Shown here piece after piece: positions 23,897 through 34,126 of a DNA stretch of 64,000 nt (positions are counted from its first letter, which is position 1; every line of letters starts with the position of its first letter). Position numbers and translations under genes: made by a program. Source of the DNA: Lentinus brumalis (Eukaryota > Basidiomycota > Agaricomycetes > Polyporales > Polyporaceae); NCBI GenBank assembly GCA_001792895.1, contig MARA01000028.1:434001-498000 (forward strand), in the 5' to 3' direction. The notes below the pieces were generated by a model. It saw only the letters and a program-made list of their open reading frames with translations, had not been told where the DNA came from and made no database searches.

Positions 23897-25516
23897 CTAT
23901 CGGTCCTGTTCGAACCTTGTCCGGGCCTCTGTCGGTCGCCGGTGGTTCCGATCAAGTAAAATGTCCTTGTCGAGGTTGTCGACGAGGTACTGGAGGATGA
24001 GACGCTGTACGGCCTCGTGGAGGTGGTCGTCCGGAGGCCTAGGGGTCCAATATTCGTATTCGGGAGAGGTTTGATGGCTTATCTCGGCGAGCAGCAAAGC
24101 GACATCGCGCATCTCGGTGTCGAAGCAGCTCTCCCATGCTTCATCGCTCATCGTAAGTATGCTCACGCGGTCGTCCCAGTATTCTGTGGGGTGAGCAGGC
24201 ATCTGGTGACCGTATAGGTTCGTCCACCGGTCGGCCACCCTCGCAGATGCGTGTGGTTCTCGTTCAGCGTTTGCAGGTTGTGCAATGAGGAGGGCGGCAA
24301 ACATCGTCCAGAAGACAGACTCGGCTTCATGACATGGACGATAGACAAACGGGGGTGGAGGATCAGGCAGCTTGCGTAGAGGGATAGCGCCGTGGCAAGT
24401 GTAGGGGTTCTTTTCTGCAAATGTCTCGTAACGTCGTCGTCCGTAGGCCTTCACATACAGACGTTCGGCTGCTGGTGTCAGAGTTGGCATGGGGACACCT
24501 GCGATACTGAGGGGATAGGTGGCATGTGGTTGCCCAATGCACACGCTTCGAGCAATGCACATTGGTGTTCCCTGCAATGTGGTCAGATGTATGAAAGCGA
24601 CAATGTCCGAGTCACATATGCGCTCACCATGCGATTGGCTAGACCTGTGTGCGGGTCCGGAGGTCTCTCGCGCAGACCGGGAGAACTGTCTGCATCTAGG
24701 ATCAGGCATCCCGCCGTGCAATTCTCAAGATCTCTACACGCACGTCAGCAACGGCTGTCGTGACTGAACTTCAAACTCACCGAATGGATCCATTGAGAAC
24801 GTCTTTGATGAACGGGGAAGCGTCCGTGAGGACGCACCTCCCATCCACCTTCGCCACAGGCGGGTACGCAAAACTGTCTTGCAAGCTCATATCGCGATGC
24901 AGTACCTGCCGCTTGAGATGAATGGTGCGGTGTACTGGGTAACATATATGTCAGCTAATAAGCAACGATCACACACTGGGCAGGAGCGCACCTTCCAGCA
25001 CGTCGTAGAATGTCTTAAGCAACTCATTGACCGACTTCGCTTCTCTGAGGTCTTTGCCATCATCGAGCAAAGCCAGCCGCACCTTGGGTCTGATGGTCTC
25101 TCCGGACCCAAACTCGAGAGACTTGCTTCCTGTGTATACGTGTTCCCAGTCCTTGAGCCGTACGACACCCGGTATATGCTTCAGGACCTCCTCCTCCTCC
25201 TTGAAGCGACGTCCGTTGTGGCGGGATGTCTCCTTGTAGATGAGTTGGTCGTCCGAGAACCTTGGAGTAGCGCGGAGGATTGTGGTACGTCGACCAGATA
25301 AATCGCCGACAGAGACGAAGTGCCCTCCGTAGACGACATCCTTTCCTGAGACGTTTTTCATGTTAGAGACCCATTCTTTCATGGGAGAGTGCATGAACGG
25401 TTGTCACATACCACCGCTTACGCCAGCACAGACCGTAACAAGTTCGGAGCTGAGACCGCCAGTCTCCTCAGCGTGAGGGCATGGGGAGGGGTCCGCGGAG
25501 GCACGTAGGACGACAT
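23897..25516 (-). CDS. FunK1-type kinase, copy 4, inverted
   Basis: Read on the minus strand, opposite to copies 1-3 and closest to copy 1. Upstream flank and N-terminus match copy 1 (KETSRHNGRRF, SVNELLKTFYDVLEG). The loop is VLHRDMSLQDS: HRD is intact but the metal-binding Asn is Asp. The DFG position is DAD (LILDADSS). GTPMCIARSVCIGQP, CHEAESVFWTMF and EYEYWTPRPPDDHLHEAVQRLILQYLVD follow, ending at 23897. Introns occur at the copy-1 positions (for instance after DVLEG and before GTPMC). The first exon is uncertain: an ATG at 25516 aligns with the copy-1 start, but no splice joins it cleanly in frame to the exon downstream of 25380; an alternative start is 25394. Kinase activity would need the Asn-to-Asp change to be tolerated. 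Confidence 0.75.
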
Positions 25517-26085
25517 CGAGGGACTGCGTGAGCTTGCGTTGACGACAGCCACCTCGCCGGGGTTCTTATACTTACTTGCAGGCGTGTGTTCGAGGTGTTA
25601 GTCCGAGATAGAACAAGGACACTGTGCGGCAGGAGACGAGGTGGTTGCAGACGTCGGCGAGAGTTCAAGCTAAGTTTGTGATTGTTCGAAGTACGGTTCA
25701 AACCGCTTTGAGTATGAGCGTCTACCACTTCTTTGTACTGTGAATCGTACACAGCCACCACAAGGGCCCTACATACTTATAGCTTCCGTTGAAGTTTGAA
25801 TTCATGGATCATGTTGGATGATTCGATTTTCGATGGCCGGTGAGGTCTGCCCACTTCCATGTAGTAGCTGAGCTGTGTTTAATATGCGCGATGTGGGCAT
25901 AATACCTAATCATATTTGTCGCGCGGCGACGGTTGTCCTACTGACACAACTGGTGAATAAGTAATTGATACGGACGGGGATCGAGAGGTAGAGAAAGATG
26001 AACAAAGTGCACTGCATAAAATGAGGAGGGGCATAGCTAGGAAGATCAAATGGCAAGCACTCGGACAACGAGACAGAGGGACACG

Positions 26086-27188
26086 TCAACAGCTCATCTC
26101 CTTCCCGTGCTTCTCCGCACACCGCCGGATATGGCGCACGCATGCCGACTCCCGCCACTCGTTCTCCAGCCCACACAGCGGGCAGCGGTACACGACCTTG
26201 ATATGCACGTTCAGCACATGCCGCCCGACGCTCTCGAGCGTCATCGCGCCAGCACCGTGCGTGTGCGTGTGCTTGCGGCCGTGGTCGCCGGTGCACGAGT
26301 CGTCGACGAGCGGACAGCGCGCCACGCACGTCCCGGTGACGAGGCCGCGGCAGCCGCGGGTAAGGCAGAGCTCGTCGTGGTGGACGCGCTTGAAGTGCCC
26401 GCGCCACGCGGAGTCCTTGGCTTCGATCTCCATGCCGCAACCGGGAAGCGGGCAGCTGGCGAATTTGGCGGAGCTGACGCGGATGGGCTGGAGCGAGTCG
26501 GCGAGGGGCGGGGTCCGGCCTTCCTCGCGGTTGCAGGACGCTTCGCGGGGCGGTGAGGAGAGTATTCGGAGCACTCGGAGGACGTCCCGACGTCCTGTTC
26601 GTAGTACTCGGCGTCCGTGTTGCGCTGGGACTGCCGCGGGTGCCTAGAGGGAAAACAGGAAGGTCAGCCTGCTGCATAAGCAAAGGTCAGACATGGATTG
26701 ACCTGGCGTGTGCATCGGATGGCGGGTAACCAATATGGGACTGCTGATTCCCGGTGGACGAGGCCGGGAAGCCCGCCGACATGGACGCGCTGGACGAGTA
26801 ATGCTCGTCAATCCACGCGTCGAGCTGGTCGGAGAGCACCGAAGTGGACATGCAGGCCGGATCGACGTCAGGCATGGAGGTGGAAGACATAGCCGAGAAC
26901 TGGTCGACAAGGTGGTGTACGTCAGTACCAGGCTCGCCGAGAGTCTGGAACGCGTCGATGCAGAATTCGGAGCGCATGAACTGTTCTTGGAGGCAAGGGT
27001 TGCAGTCGAAGGACGCGTTATAGTCGTAGAGGGTAGTCGGCATCTCCGGGGGAAGTCGTGCACGAGCGGTGCATTGAGCAGACTGGCCAAACGTCAGTTC
27101 ACAGCTCAGCGGGTGAGTATGAAAAGACCTATGCTTACCCGACCGGGTCGAAGAAGGTCTCGGAGGTCAGAGGCGCGTAGAAGGACAT
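26086..27188 (-). CDS. Zinc-finger protein (C2H2/C2HC-like), putative transcription factor
   Basis: Three exons on the minus strand: 27188-27139, 27082-26703, 26643-26086. The N-terminal half is acidic and Asp/Ser-rich (DAFQTLGEPGTDVHHLVDQF, YYEQDVGTSSECSEYS), as in activation regions. The C-terminal half has three zinc-binding units: CPLPGC..HFKRVHH, then CPLVDDSC..GRHVLNVH, and a terminal CPLCG..CVRHIRRC. This suggests DNA binding in the nucleus, by family analogy only. Two one-base deletions are inferred: at the exon-1 donor (GGG at ~27139) and in a CCCC run at ~26543. With both restored the length is 990 nt (329 aa). The start is the MSFYAPL methionine; 180-380 bp upstream lies the repeat cluster at 27368-27568. 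Confidence 0.7.
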
Positions 27189-27367
27189 CTCGGAAAACGA
27201 AGCGAGGTGTGGATATGGTGCTATGGGGGAATGTGTGGTCTCGTTGGACAGCTGTTGCCGGGGAGGTCAAAGCGAGGGATGTTTCGAGCAGGTCGAATGA
27301 GGACCTGGGGGCCCATCGTGGCCAGCATTTTATCCTCCTCTGGCCCGACAGAGCTGCCACTCGTCGG

Positions 27368-27568
27368 GGGCGTCTGCAAAGCGACAGTGGCCAAATTGGC
27401 CTGCCGTCAAAGCGACCCCGCCGCGTGTATTTCCTTTTTTGGGTGCCGGCAAAGCGACCGCAAAGCGACCCAGGGGGCTAGCACGTCGATGGGCGCGATA
27501 ACGCTTTGCAGAAGCCCTGTTCATGAGCGCGCAAAGCGACGGGCGGCGATGTCGCTTTGCAGACGCCC
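27368..27568. repeat. Cluster of GCAAAGCGAC motifs bounded by 18-bp inverted repeats
   Basis: GGGCGTCTGCAAAGCGAC at 27368-27385 is matched by its exact reverse complement at 27551-27568. Between them the 10-mer GCAAAGCGAC or a one-mismatch form recurs at 27407, 27449, 27460 and 27531 (+), and near 27500 and at 27551 (-). The 27531/27551 pair forms a perfect 10-bp inverted repeat with a 10-bp spacer. The cluster lies 180-380 bp upstream of the zinc-finger start codon. It may be a dense operator for a dimeric regulator, or a small MITE with subterminal repeats; no clear target duplication flanks it. Confidence 0.75.
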
Positions 27569-28796
27569 GTAGAAGAGGACACGCGTCATCCTCGCCCGTT
27601 TCTTTGTCTCGTCCGGAGCTCCAATTGGCGTATGAAGTGTGGCCCTGTGAAGCTAGTCAGCAAGTTTCGATGGGTACATGAAGGGAGGAAGAGCGGTAAA
27701 CTGCTAGAGAGGGTCCAGTGGACGTTTCCGAGGGTTTCACACCCCGCAACTCCGCGATCTAAGCATCGAGATCGCCTCACCGACTCTTCGTTCAGTCACC
27801 CTCTGAGCTTCAAGTTCCTGACGTAGAGGAGCCTCACCATAGCGCTAACACAAGTGGTGGTTAATGTGGACGGAGGCGGTGGAGGTGGAGGTTTGAGACG
27901 ACGCGTTGCTGTCATCCTGTCGTACTCGGAAACGGCCGGGCGGCCGTTTCCGACTTACCGCCAGCGGCACAAGTGCAAGCTCAAGCCTGCCTCAGTACTG
28001 CAGTCTCAGGCCATCATCCGACGATCACGATATCCTTAATGAAGTCATGGTCCTGGGCCTCATGATTTTCCTCGTAGCCTCGGCACTCTCACCGCTCGCT
28101 TGATCACATCGTCAGGTCAACCCAGGTGAAGCGCTGCCCGACGCGCAAGATACAACACCTTGCTGACTCTGTGCCATAGGATTCGCGAACCACTCCTTGT
28201 CGCGAGTAAGGCTAGCTTCCCTCATTATCATGTATAACATATCTCAGATGGGCTTTTCGGTACACCAACCATTGCAAGCGCGGCAGGGACATTGCATAGA
28301 ATGTGCATCACACCGGCAACAACGTCAAATTGATGAACATCTCCGTCGAGGCCTCTCTGAAGAATCTCTGCACGAGCTACATCGGCATTCTCTACGTCCG
28401 TGAGGTACGTCTAGATCTGTATGTCCTTACTAAGCCTCGTCTCATCGATGTTGAAACTGATTGTAGCGACGAAGGCCGCATATGCACCGGCGGAGCTGCT
28501 AATTCAACTTCACAAGACAGCCGCGCTACATCTGAATGAGATGACTATGTGTCTCGAAAACAATAAGGAAGCCACTTGCACGATGACAGCTTACTAAGCA
28601 CGCCCGGGGCTGTTGTTGTTCTCATATGTGAGCGTCGCAGGCCTGTGCCACCCGAACGATACATACCAATTCGCCCAGCACACATCATGTTCCCCGCAAG
28701 CAGAACATTGGATGCACTGGTACTACACCTCATGTCGGGCAAGCAGTCAGTACGCATCCCATGTCTGAGCGACTGCGCTCCGCCAGGCGACGACAC
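27569..28796. other. Intergenic, no supported gene
   Basis: Short frames with possible splice signals occur around 28330-28540, including an in-frame stretch MNISVEASLKNLCTSYIGILYVRE followed by a GTACGT donor. It cannot be extended into a recognisable protein on either side. A GGAGGTGGAGG purine run lies at 27870-27895. Nothing else stands out. Confidence 0.4.
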
Positions 28797-30663
28797 ATGC
28801 CATGGTACAGCGCGACCGCCACTCATGTGAGCTTTCCATTATCGTTATGTGCCTACTTGCTGCAAGCTTATGACGTGCACCTATGTAGCTTACAGGATCT
28901 CAATACCGACATAGTTCTTCACGTCTTGCAGGAGCTGCAGGGAGACAAGACATCCCTCGCAACTCTTGCTTCCTGTTCTCGCGCCCTTCGTCAATTAGCG
29001 GCTCCAGTGTTGTTTCATTACTGTTGGTCTACTGGGAGGCGATTCCCCGAAGCGATACACCCTTACGTGAGGTAACGTCTTGCCCTAGTACTCTGGGATG
29101 CGAGCCTGATTCGATGACTTCATAGACGACTCCGATACAGATTCTTTCCAGATGACCCCACCGCAGTTCAAAAGTTCCAGACCGTGCTAGAGGACCTCCA
29201 TATGATCTGCGCGATTGATTTCGTCTGCGCGATGCGCATCCCATGGGAGATAATGAAGAGCTGTCTGACCCGCCCACATATCATATCGCTCTCTTTCGAC
29301 ACGCCACAGAGCTGCCTGTCTGCGGCACCATATCCGGAAGACGAAGTCACGGCTATCCCCATATCGCTTTCCAGCTTCTCGTTTACCACGCCACTGTGGA
29401 GGGAAAACCTCCACGAGATCTACGAACAGTCCGACTCTGTTCTCGAGAAACTGGTTGCGCTCGAGGCAGTTTGTTTGTCCGCCCTCGTGCCGCGGCTGAA
29501 CGACACTGCAGAGCAGCTCACGCTCCCCATGGAGATCACCCCGATGCTCTCGATGCTGGACCGCTCCTGGCCAAAGCTGCAAAAGTTGTGGTTTCACGGC
29601 TCTTATGCTGACGCGACGCAGATGAAAGCCCTTCCACTCCTCATCTCCCGCTTGCCCCGCCTGGAGGACCTGTCTGTCACGGTTCGCCAGCGGGATGGAC
29701 CCGTGCGTCGCGCACCGATACTTGGACACCGATCTACTTCGAATGCCCCCTTTCGACCCGCGAATATCAGGTTACGGTCTCTCACCGTCGCATACCCCGA
29801 CCCCAAGGACGATATCTTTTCAGTCGATACCACGGATCTGTCCCATCTATCTCTCCGCGACTACCCGCGTTACTACTACAACCTCACATACCATGAACTC
29901 GACGATGACTTCGGAACGGGGTCCACCGCGCCCATCTTGACGCACGCCGAATGCCTGTCTATTCTTCGCAGGATGAACATGCCTCGATTGACTAGCCTCG
30001 AGCTGGTCTATCTCACAGATCCTGGGGCGCGGACGACGAGCTGCTCAGCTATGTCTCTCATGCCTTTCCATCCCTGGCGCACCTTCAACTTCATCGCTAT
30101 CGCGCCGACAGGGATGAACACGTAGACTATGTAAGTTGACATCACCGGGTGGAGTCGGGCGTCCATGTCCATGTCCATCTATGCTGACTTGCCACGGCGC
30201 AGGAACATGTCGCAAGGATATTGACAGCCGCGCGTTCGCTCCGGACGATCCGCCTGAACCTCGACTTGAACGGCGACCACGGGCCCTGCTGCAACTATGC
30301 TTCTACAATCGACGCCTGGCTGGCCAAGGTGAAGGACGAGATCGGCCCGCGGGTGATCGGCGTCCTGCAGGAATGCCCGTTCCTGGAGTGCTGCGAGCTC
30401 CTGTACCACGCAAGAGACGGTTCGACATGGGTCGAGTTCCGTCCTCCCCACTGCCCACAGCCGCATTCCATCAGAGACGGTCATGCACACCTGTACGTGA
30501 ATTTGATGCCTAGTCCATAATACTAACAACTATCGTCCGGTTGCTGACATGTTTTGTGTTTTCCAGGGACTCTGAGCCGTTTCCTTATAGTGACCGTCTC
30601 AGGTACGGTCCGGAGTTTGCGGATAAATACGCGCATCTACGTACTGGCCGCACAAAGCGATAG
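28797..30663 (+). CDS. F-box / leucine-rich-repeat-like protein
   Basis: Five exons: 28797-28826, 28896-29071, 29126-30130, 30203-30492, 30567-30663. The N-terminus carries an F-box (LNTDIVLHVLQELQGDKTSLATLASCSRALRQLAAPVLF), which in this family binds Skp1 in SCF ubiquitin ligases. The rest has irregular leucine-rich units (KLQKLWFHG, RLPRLEDLSV, IRLRSLTVAYPDPKDDIF, TSLELVYL, LAHLQLHRY, LRTIRLNL) that would select the substrate. The short first exon (MPWYSATATH) is chosen because it joins in phase and is the least sure part. A one-base deletion is inferred in the GGGG run at 30024-30027. With it the total is 1,599 nt (532 aa). A related, decayed gene lies at 62.2-63.4 kb. Mushroom genomes carry many such F-box genes; the target is unknown. 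Confidence 0.8.
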
Positions 30664-31845
30664 GCACCTTTGGACACCTCGCCTAAGGGTCGTCCGTGGA
30701 CATGTATTCCCCCGATCGGATGCGAGATATACTCGTTACGTAGAGGATTACAATCACCCACTAGCAGTGCTCTAACATATGTCCTGCCGCCACGTACTCA
30801 AAGCGCAGCCTTGGACCAGTTTTTGGACCGGGACTGCGTCGCTGCACCGTCCAAGATGATCTGCGTGCCGGACACGTACGCAGCAGCCGGGCTAGCGAGG
30901 AAGAGCGCTGCAGAGCCCATAAGCATGAGCATTTCGGACAGAATCATAGGGAATTCAGCAAACGGATGCACGTACCCACGCCGGCCATATCTCTGGGGTG
31001 ACCGATGCGCCCTGGGATTCAGTCTCAGCTCTGAGGTCTGCAGATAGTGAGCAAAGCGGACAATTACGAAAAGGTTTGCCGTCGGCGAGACCCTCCTCGC
31101 CGTGCTGCTGTATACTCAGAGCCGTCATCTTCGACGGGAATACACTAGCAGAAGATCCGAGGCATAGTCAGAATCGCGATATCCGGCCGAGCGAGCCACA
31201 TACCTAGGAAGGATCGCGTTAACGGTGATGAAGTTCGGCGCCAGGGTTGTGGCGAGGAGCGTCGTGAGGTGGTTGAGGCCCGCTTTGCTGGTCCCGTCTA
31301 TTTGGGAAAAGATGTGAGCGAGAAGTGCAAACGTTGCGGTCATGGTGCAAGGGAGACGTACAGCTCCAAATACCGACATCTGCTCCCGTCAGCTGCAAGC
31401 CGGTGGCGATGGTGAGGAAGCTGGAGACGGAGGAGATGTTGATTACGCGGCCGGGGTCGAACGAAGTTGCGTCCTTGGCCAGGAGCGGCGTGAGGCTGGG
31501 CCAAGGATGTTAGGAGAAACTTGAGATGAGCGAAGAAGAATGGGAATGCCTACGCTGCTGTCACTAGAATACAGAATGGGTGTGAGCGGGAGGACACGCA
31601 GGTTTCTCCGAGGAGGTACCTACTATAGAACACGCTCTTGACGTTAAGCGATAGTAAGTCGTCCCAACCTTCCTTCTCCGGGAAGCTGCCAAGATGCATA
31701 TCTCAGTATAGCAATGCAACCATCCTATGGCAACAGCGCAGCTCACTTATCGTACGGGGCTCCATATGAAGCACCAGAGTTGTTGACCAGTATATGGATC
31801 TTGGACTCGCGCTCCTTGATTTGGTTCGCGAGCGCATCGCAGCCA

Positions 31846-33072
31846 CATCAGGAAAAACCTATATCTCAGGAGCCTCCTGCAAAGCTCGGGAGGCTCTCGA
31901 GCCTCCCGCATAGCCACGGAGACCTCCCTAGCGCTCACTGCACGGGCTTCCTACAGCGGGAGTGTTACTATGTCAAAATTCAGTTTGCCTAATGCCCTTG
32001 ATGCAGGAAACATGCTGAGAGATGCGTTGTCCAGGCTGTCCAGGCTGAATTACTCATATGCAGCCTTACCTGAAGAGAACAGGGCGGTGGTGAGAGTTCC
32101 TAAGTCTACCTCGACCTGCCCTAAACTGACACGTGATGCTGTAACGCTGGCATTTTTCGTCTCCCCTCCATCTCCGTTCTCTCTCCCTCCCTATGCACCT
32201 GCCGTCACCTCAAAGCTTCAAGCCTCACAGCTCACGCAAGCCGTCATCAGAACTCAGCCATGGCCCTATGAAGTAGGAGCTACTGCAAGATCGTCGGGGC
32301 CGTGGCCAGGAGAACAGTACTGCAAGTCTTTTGACCTCCTGCCCCTCTCAGCCGCCTTACTCCGCCTTCCTCCATTGCGCAGCTGTATGCTCCTATGCAA
32401 ACCCACCTACCTGTTTGATGTCCTGCTCACTCTGTCTGCTTGCGCACTGCCCCGCCCACTGATCTCCTTGCGACGCCCGCCGATTTGTCTCCGCCTCCTT
32501 ACCTTGCCCGCCTGCTTGCCCGCTTGCCCGCCTGCTTGCCCGCCCGCTTTCCCGCCCGCCCGCTTGCCCGTCTGCTTGCCTGCCCGTCTGTCCTCGTCTT
32601 GTCTACCCGCTGTTGCCGACTCGCTCAACGTCATCTCCATCTTGCTCGCCCAGCCATTGTTCGCTCGCCCGCTTGCTCGCCCCCTCGCTTACTTGGCCGC
32701 TGCTCGCTTGTTCGCCTCTCCCTCTTGTCTGCCTGTCTCCTCTGTCTGCTACGCTCACCTGCTTTCTTCACCGCCTGATGACTCTACCCGTAGCTGGTGG
32801 CTAGCGCTTAGTATTGGTGTCTTATACCGCTATGTAGTAGTCATGTATTGTTCAATAGACATCAATATATCGTTTTTGATGATATTATCTGTCTGTGGTC
32901 TGTCTGCATGGTGGTAGGTATGTGGGATACGGATGTCTCGGCAGGTGCTCGAGAGTGCTCGGGAGGCTCTGCATGCGGCTATCGAGTGCTCCCCGATGGG
33001 GACTTGTGTATCGGGATATCGCTGCTCGAGAGGCTCGAGAGGTCTCTCGACACAAGTATATTTTTCCTGATG
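31846..33072. mobile_element. 1.2-kb non-autonomous element with terminal inverted repeats, inserted in a coding exon
   Basis: The left end reads CATCAGGAAAAACC and the right end, reverse-complemented, CATCAGGAAAAATATA, so at least 12 bp are identical. CA flanks both sides (TG on the gene strand), consistent with a 2-bp target duplication. Subterminal regions hold repeated GAGGCTC/GAGCCTC words, including a perfect hairpin at 31888-31907 (GGGAGGCT, CTCG loop, AGCCTCCC). The centre has a CCCGCTTG-type low-complexity tract at ~32505-32700. No transposase is encoded, so it would depend on another element. The superfamily cannot be assigned from the ends alone. Confidence 0.8.
32505..32705. repeat. 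Low-complexity CCCGC(C/T)TG repeat tract
   Basis: This tract is made of imperfect repeats of GCCCGCCTGCTT and GCCCGCTT words and is almost purine-free on the + strand. It lies inside the 1.2-kb insertion. The long open frame across it on the + strand (Leu/Pro/Ala/Arg-rich) is an artefact of the repeat and is not called as a gene. Confidence 0.75.
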
Positions 33073-33692
33073 CAGCTTTTGCCTGCAGCGCTGAAAATGA
33101 GCGGGTCCTGCGAGATCATCCACCGAAGCACGAACACCGATATCTGCGACCAAGTAATGGCAGCTTCCAGCCTGATGTCCCTGCTTGTTCAATGTCTCGC
33201 AGGTCTAGTGAGAGACATCACTTAGACGGATTGATCGCGACAAGTCCTGATATTGAGGAGGGGATGACGAACCTCTCTGAGTTGCTTCTCGTTCCGAGAC
33301 GCAATGTAGACCTTGGCACCGTTCTGCACGTATGCAGAAGCAATCATGGCTCCAATCCCGGAGCCTCCTCCTGTGACCACGGCTACGACTATCGCGTCAG
33401 CCAGCCCATTCGAGCTGCATAATTAAGCTCTGCATCCTCACCGACTTTGCCTCTAACATGGAAAAGATTGTTCGTAGTGAAGTCTTCGTCATACTTCCTA
33501 TGAATGTACACACTTCCCCGTATTTCGAAGACAGCTCACCTGGACCTTTGCCCGACATCGTTTTGAGATTATGGCGGGGAGAGCTTTCTCCCAGCATTAC
33601 CCTAGACCCAGCATTTATTTGATGTGGTCTCACACGCCGACGTGCGAGTACGATGATGCCGCACTGGCAGGCAGCGGTGGTGGTCGCGTACT

Positions 33693-33700
33693 ATCATAAC
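33693..33700. repeat. 8-bp target-site duplication, left copy
   Basis: ATCATAAC directly precedes the left inverted repeat and recurs exactly at 40764-40771 after the right one. This marks a single insertion event and fixes the element boundaries. Confidence 0.95.
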
Positions 33701-33731
33701 AGGACCCCTGACTATAGGTGGGCAACCTGGA
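33701..33731 (+). repeat. Left 31-bp terminal inverted repeat
   Basis: It starts AGGACCCCTGACTATAGGTG and ends CAACCTGGA. It matches the reverse complement of 40733-40763 with one mismatch. The shared CAACCTGGA end is the first of the subterminal AACCTGG repeats. Confidence 0.95.
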
Positions 33732-33920
33732 GGGCAAATCCGGCACTTTTTGGCCGTTTGGGACCCCCAAGCTGGAACTGATCCGGCAAAAAACGCCCCC
33801 AAACGGCCTCCAACCTGGTGATTGTGTCCGGAACTTTCTCCGGTAGTCCCTTCAAACCTGGAGCCCGTGTCCGGACAAATGTTGAGGGCTACACTCGGAC
33901 CGCGGCTGGATGGTTCAACC
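33732..33920. repeat. Left subterminal repeats (putative transposase-binding sites)
   Basis: Within ~190 bp the words AACCTGG (33808, 33854 and 33918 regions) and TCCGG(A/C) (33738, 33781, 33828, 33839, 33870 regions) recur with varied spacing. The same two words fill the opposite end of the element. Repeated short motifs next to the inverted repeats are typical binding sites for DNA transposases. Positions are approximate. Confidence 0.75.
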
Positions 33921-34126
33921 TGGAGGCCAGAGCCTGACGAGGAGGCAGCTATATTACCGCGTCATTACGTCCGTATGCAGGTCTTGTCTGTGTATAACAT
34001 AGGTTATAGGCGTACATATCAGATAACCTCAGTAGACGGTAGTCACTCGAAAATACGAAGTAAACTAGCTGATTGTCGCGAGAGCTCGAGTTCTGCGGCA
34101 TCCAACAATCTCAGTACACCAAAGCC

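Larger units (their letters stand above)
30798..33558 (-). pseudogene. Short-chain dehydrogenase/reductase interrupted by a transposable element
   Basis: The minus strand encodes a classical SDR. The nucleotide-binding motif TGGGSGIG lies near 33380-33360, followed by NGAKVYIASRNEKQLRE. After an intron comes NKQGHQAGSCHYLVADI and a short exon end at about 33080. The frame resumes at 31845 with GCDALANQIKERESKIHILVNNSGASYGAPYDK. Further exons give LLSLNVKSVFY, the catalytic Ser in RVINISSVSSF, the YGTSK active site (Y split by an intron), NFITVNAILP, and FLASPAAAYVSGTQIILDGA near the end; TGA at 30800-30798. Between the two halves lies the 1,227-bp element at 31846-33072. Without it and one TG copy the exon reads ADIALQAKAGCDALANQ in frame. 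The gene is therefore probably inactive here unless the insert is spliced out or absent in the other haplotype. The first exon (from 33558) does not join in phase. Confidence 0.85.

Noticed and set aside
27368..27568. CRISPR-like array reading of the GCAAAGCGAC repeats
   Set aside because: Repeats are 10 bp, in both orientations, with irregular spacing, in a eukaryotic genome; not a CRISPR array.
31970..32917. 315-codon open frame inside the 1.2-kb element
   Set aside because: It runs through the CCCGCTTG low-complexity tract and encodes Leu/Pro/Ala/Arg repeats; no transposase motif.
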